64,000 nt of DNA from Bisporella sp. PMI_857 (lineage: Eukaryota > Ascomycota > Leotiomycetes > Helotiales > Helotiaceae), in assembly GCA_021307315.1 (NCBI GenBank), contig JAJSPD010000020.1, positions 620,001-684,000 on the forward strand. Reading direction: 5' to 3'. The stretch's first letter is position 1; the number at the start of each line of letters is the position of its first letter. Shown here piece after piece: positions 60,501-64,000 of the stretch. The notes under the pieces are model-generated. The model ran no database searches, was not told where the DNA came from, and worked only from the letters and a program-made list of their open reading frames with translations. The translations under genes were made by a program, and so were the position numbers.

Positions 60501-62334
60501 AAGGAATGATTCTGCACATTTGGTATAACTTTCAATTGAAACCTGTGGGTGGCTACCAAAGCTTATGTTCGCTCACGCCAGTGCTTATTTTTGTTTGAGA
60601 GCATGATGTCCTGTATTCTATGCATGTTTTAATTGACTTATTCCTGGGCCGAGAATTAGTATCCGTTACAGAATACATAGATTGCACGAAATTTCGACCT
60701 ACCAAGTCTTTCGTGTGAGTAATGAGTCGATCCCAAGTATACCCTAACACCCCTATTTGTTTCCCTGCAAAAGTATGGCTTTCACCCCTATATAGCACTT
60801 CCACTACACGCGTCTCTGCTAAAAGTTGCTCCCTTGCTAGATGTGTTGGATGTTGTCCCCCGATTTACGACGTAAGCGGCCTTCGCTCCGAACGAAAGCG
60901 TCGGCCCGAATGATATCAAGGAGCGGAATCTCCCCTGGAGTATCTGCCTGCGCGGGACAACCGCGAAGACGAGCGAGGTAATCAACACCCTTCGTGCCAG
61001 ATATTAGATTATTCAGAATTTGACATTCCGGATCACCTACTCATCCCGTCGCGTAAGGCCGGCGAGCCTCGAACAATTTTGCAGACAGAACAAAATCATT
61101 GATTGGATACAATAGCGATATCTTAATTACGGCCTGGCCATCTCGTCCTTCAATCTGCTGGCCGGCCCAACATGCCTGCTGCTTCTTGCCCACATATTCT
61201 ATCTGTCTTTTCATTCTTGAGGCTTTGTTCTTGATACCAAGCCTGAGCCTCTCCCCCAGCAGCCACGTACGGGCATGCAAGACTCTTTTCACTAACACCA
61301 AGATCCCAATCATAGGGGCTCCGATTTCGAATAGGTAACCTTTAAATGCCACTCGCGAGTATTTCGCCGGGTCCATGAATTTGTATGTGCAGAGGCCATG
61401 GGTTGTCTCAGTGATATACACGATGCCGACATATGCGCTTAAGATGATGGTTGGAAGTGAAATATACGTTCATGCCAATGCCATTCGTGGCACCAGGATC
61501 TCGAAGGGCGCAAAGGGGAATCTCAACGCGCGGTGGGTGACCTAAAGTTTTTAGTGTATTGGTTAAGGCAGGACATTAGATGTTGCGAATCGGTGTGTTG
61601 TGGTGGAGGTAGGGACCGAGAAGAAGTTGTGGAAGCGGGACATGGTGAAGGACCGAGGAGGAAATGATTGCTGATGCGCTGGGATCTGAAGAATGCAAAT
61701 TTTGGAATTACTGTTGCAGCAAGAAGGAGAGCATCTGAGACAATGAGATATGAATTGAGCTCCACCGTGTTCACAGTGCTCTCGCCCTGCTTACCCCATT
61801 GAGCAATGTAAATGGGAGTCCATGATTATGGGATATGATTGGTAGCTTAAACTAAATTTAAAACTGGCACGAAAAGGTAGCATATAAATGTAGGCATTGA
61901 ACTAGAATATAGGGAGAAAGCAAATAGAGAAACTGGTTAGGATGAACCTTCACCCCCTGACTGTACTTAGTCTTTTGATTCTAACGACATGATGGCAAAT
62001 AATAATAGATATTTAAAGCTAAAATATCTCTTAGAATATGCTACGTCTGCAAAAGGGTACAATGTCGTCGTAAAGCTGGTTGACGAGGTTATTTTAGACG
62101 TTGATCCGCTTTCCCAACTGAGTAATTCATCGAGACCTGCATGCCCACTCCACCTTTCTCTCCATTTTCAAACGTCGCCACAGGCTCAGACGAAGCAATC
62201 AAACCAACGTGATTCAACCATAAAAATGTTGTGCTTCCATCCTTTCGTTTTCCTCAGCACTCGTTCGCCCTTTTTGGTGTTCTGTTCGAGGGCTGCAACT
62301 CCCTCCCCATCGTAACCCCAAACCTGCTCGTCAA
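57541..62334. other. 4.8-kb gene-poor stretch
   Basis: Largest empty interval. A (gac)n tract sits near 58178-58192. On the minus strand 61041-61470 reads like a membrane protein (YVGIVYITETTHGLCTYKF; PMIGILVLVKRVLHAR), and 61680-61774 reads NSYLIVSDALLLAATVIP; they might be relics of one gene but no joined model works. Nothing else found. Confidence 0.4.
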
Positions 62335-64000
62335 ATGACATCCATCGAGCCACAACCAAGGCGGAGAAGCAAAGCATGGAAGCAGTGCCGGAAACTATGA
62401 GCCAAGGCGAGGCCCTCCCCAAAATGATTTTAATTATTGCGCTTATGAGGCGCTGCAGTGCGACCAGACACCGGTTTCCTGCAAACAATGTCTTCGTTTC
62501 GGGTCCTTTTGCAAGGGATCTTGATCCTTGATATGGCCGCAAATTCAGCACGAAAATCGAGTTTGAAGAATCCTAGAAGAGCAAGCCACGCTGCGAGATA
62601 TCAAGAGCGTGCTGTAAATGACCATGAAGTTAGCCATGGAGATGGTGTTGACGATGGTCTTTTCATGTAACCCAACCCAGCCTCTTGGGCCGGGTCGGAT
62701 CATTGCCGTAGATCGCGATTAAGGACTCTGATGGCTGCCAAACGAGGACCGAGAATGGCCATTCCGCCTTGGCCAGGACTGGAGCAGGCCTGCAAACCCA
62801 GAATTGTGGTACCATTCGCCAACCATCTATTCCAGAACTGTGGGATGATATGCTTGTCCAACAATTCTTGGCGCTAGACGTCGGTTTGAGATCAGATAAT
62901 TCTATAGTACCATGGCTTTTTGTCTTGCCCGATATCCTGACCTCATCCAAAATCCCGGCCACCAAATACGCCATTCGAGCAACTACAGTGGCATTTCATG
63001 CTCACTATGATCATGATATGGCTGCTCACGAGGACTCGTAGAAATGGTACATCCTGGCACTGCAAGGTCATCGAAAGTCTGTGGCTTGCATGATCTCTCG
63101 TGCTGCAAAGGATCTGCAAGAATTGCCTTCAAAAGAGAGCCTCATTATCCCCATTCTACTTTGTCTTTTCGAAATTGTCTCCTGCACAACTCCCGGTGGT
63201 TGCTTCCCCCACATTATTGGATTGAGAAAATTGGTCGAGCTGGGTGGAACTGAGAGATGTAGTGACGGATTGGTCCATGATATTTTCTGAACTATTAGAG
63301 TCCCCACGGTAAAGCCAATTCTCAACAACTTACTCAATCAGGAAAATAAGTAATCCGTAGTTTCTAGGCATCCATTTCGCTCCTAGAGAACAAGCTGGTA
63401 CTCTTTGCTGCTGAAGACTGGCGAACAAAACCATTTTCTAGGAGAGACAAGCCGCCTTTACATCAGCTGGTTGATATCGCCTTTTTTGTGCCACTCATTC
63501 TGTCTGAAGCAGGAATTAGTGGTACACTTGAGCAGGCTCTGACAAAACTCTGAGCGAGGGTTTGCCCATAGTACCGGAGGAAACTCAGGAATTGCTTCAA
63601 GAACTCGGCGCCTGGTGGGATAAATTCGAGGCTTTATGGACCGGAGGCGCTATAGAAATGGGGCTTTCATCACGCTCTGCCATTTTTTCTAGTGCTAATT
63701 CAGCTAACCTCAGTGTCACGGATCCATCTATGGCACTTAGCGCTGCAGGATATTATGCTACCGCCGCAGGGATCTACTCTATCCTCCAGAATTGCTCCTC
63801 CGGTTGTGCGGATGACAAGTATCATCGCGCTCAAATCGCATTTGACTGTGATGCCATCTTGAAAGCATCAGCCCATATGGAATCATTAATCCAAAAGGCT
63901 TTCAGTTTACGCGAAGTACATTTCCACTGGCTACGGTCTCTCTTTCTTGAGTCCAATTCGGGGCCAACGCCGGATAGAAAAAATAGGCTAGAGCTTTGAA
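62335..64000 (+). pseudogene. Zn2Cys6 transcription factor, decayed, runs to window end
   Basis: ATG 62335 begins a basic PRRRSKAWKQCRKL segment that stops at once near 62400. In another frame comes CDQTPVSCKQCLRFGSFC, the second half of a zinc binuclear cluster. Downstream blocks of a Fungal_trans_2-like region appear in order but interrupted: ELWDDMLVQQFLALDVGLR, YAIRATTVAFHAHYD ending at TAG (near 63039), KWYILALQGHRKS, LLCLFEIVSCTTPGGC ending at TGA near 63288, FAAEDWRTKP...DIAFFVPL, then a frameshift into PIVPEETQELLQELGAWWDK. The last frame ends at 63999, possibly reading into an intron. At least five lesions make it nonfunctional. The 3' part may continue past the window. Confidence 0.75.

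Noticed and set aside
1..64000. CRISPR arrays, rRNA and tRNA genes
   Set aside because: No regular spacer-repeat pattern, rRNA core or tRNA-like B-box with a matching acceptor stem was seen by eye; a tRNAscan run would be needed to exclude single tRNAs.

Overview
The window is nuclear DNA from a filamentous ascomycete (Pezizomycotina; Leotiomycetes is my best guess, not proven). Reasons: genes carry several introns of about 48-95 bp with GTRNGT donors and CTAAC-type branch points; the gene families are typical of these fungi (NACHT-ankyrin STAND proteins, Zn2Cys6 factors, TeaR, TRI12-like MFS, GFA proteins); and one transposon carries RIP-like G-to-A damage. All splice models were built by hand by joining reading frames across GT..AG introns. 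Where I give a protein length, the exon lengths sum to a whole number of codons.

Layout. 0.4-6.1 kb is a housekeeping block: retromer VPS5, a mitochondrial ribosomal bL31m gene, a flavin-reductase-like protein, and a four-intron cysteine-rich secreted protein. 8.26-10.12 kb is a 1,866-bp pogo/Fot1-type transposon with 90-bp inverted repeats and a wrecked transposase. 10.8-12.3 kb is a membrane-anchored cupredoxin. 12.9-15.6 kb is a MULE with perfect 52-bp inverted repeats and an unbroken 757-aa transposase. 17.8-18.7 kb is a decayed cytochrome P450 gene. 19.0-24.2 kb holds a divergent pair, a fungal NLR-like NACHT-ankyrin protein and a Zn2Cys6-ankyrin protein, separated by a degenerate ~60-bp repeat array.

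25.5-34.3 kb: an NTF2-RRM (G3BP/Bre5-like) gene, a TRI12-family MFS transporter, a broken NAD(P)HX dehydratase gene hit by a ~260-bp MITE, and the mitochondrial carrier YHM2. 36-37.7 kb: an intact GFA-family gene facing a broken paralogue. 39.6-41.4 kb: a zinc metallopeptidase fused to three H-type-lectin-like repeats. 42.8-46.1 kb: a Dcr2-like phosphatase and an OXNAD1-like oxidoreductase. 46.6-50.9 kb: two poorly resolved secreted-protein genes. 51.5-57.5 kb: a metallophosphoesterase, the polarity protein TeaR with a CaaX box, and a small CxxC protein. 57.5-62.3 kb is nearly empty. The window ends in a decayed Zn2Cys6 factor.

I see no operon-like clusters, rRNA, tRNA or CRISPR. The most noteworthy themes are the NLR/Zn-cluster head-to-head pair, the contrast between a destroyed and an intact transposon 2.8 kb apart, and a concentration of pseudogenes (P450, NAD(P)HX dehydratase, GFA, Zn2Cys6) beside mobile elements.
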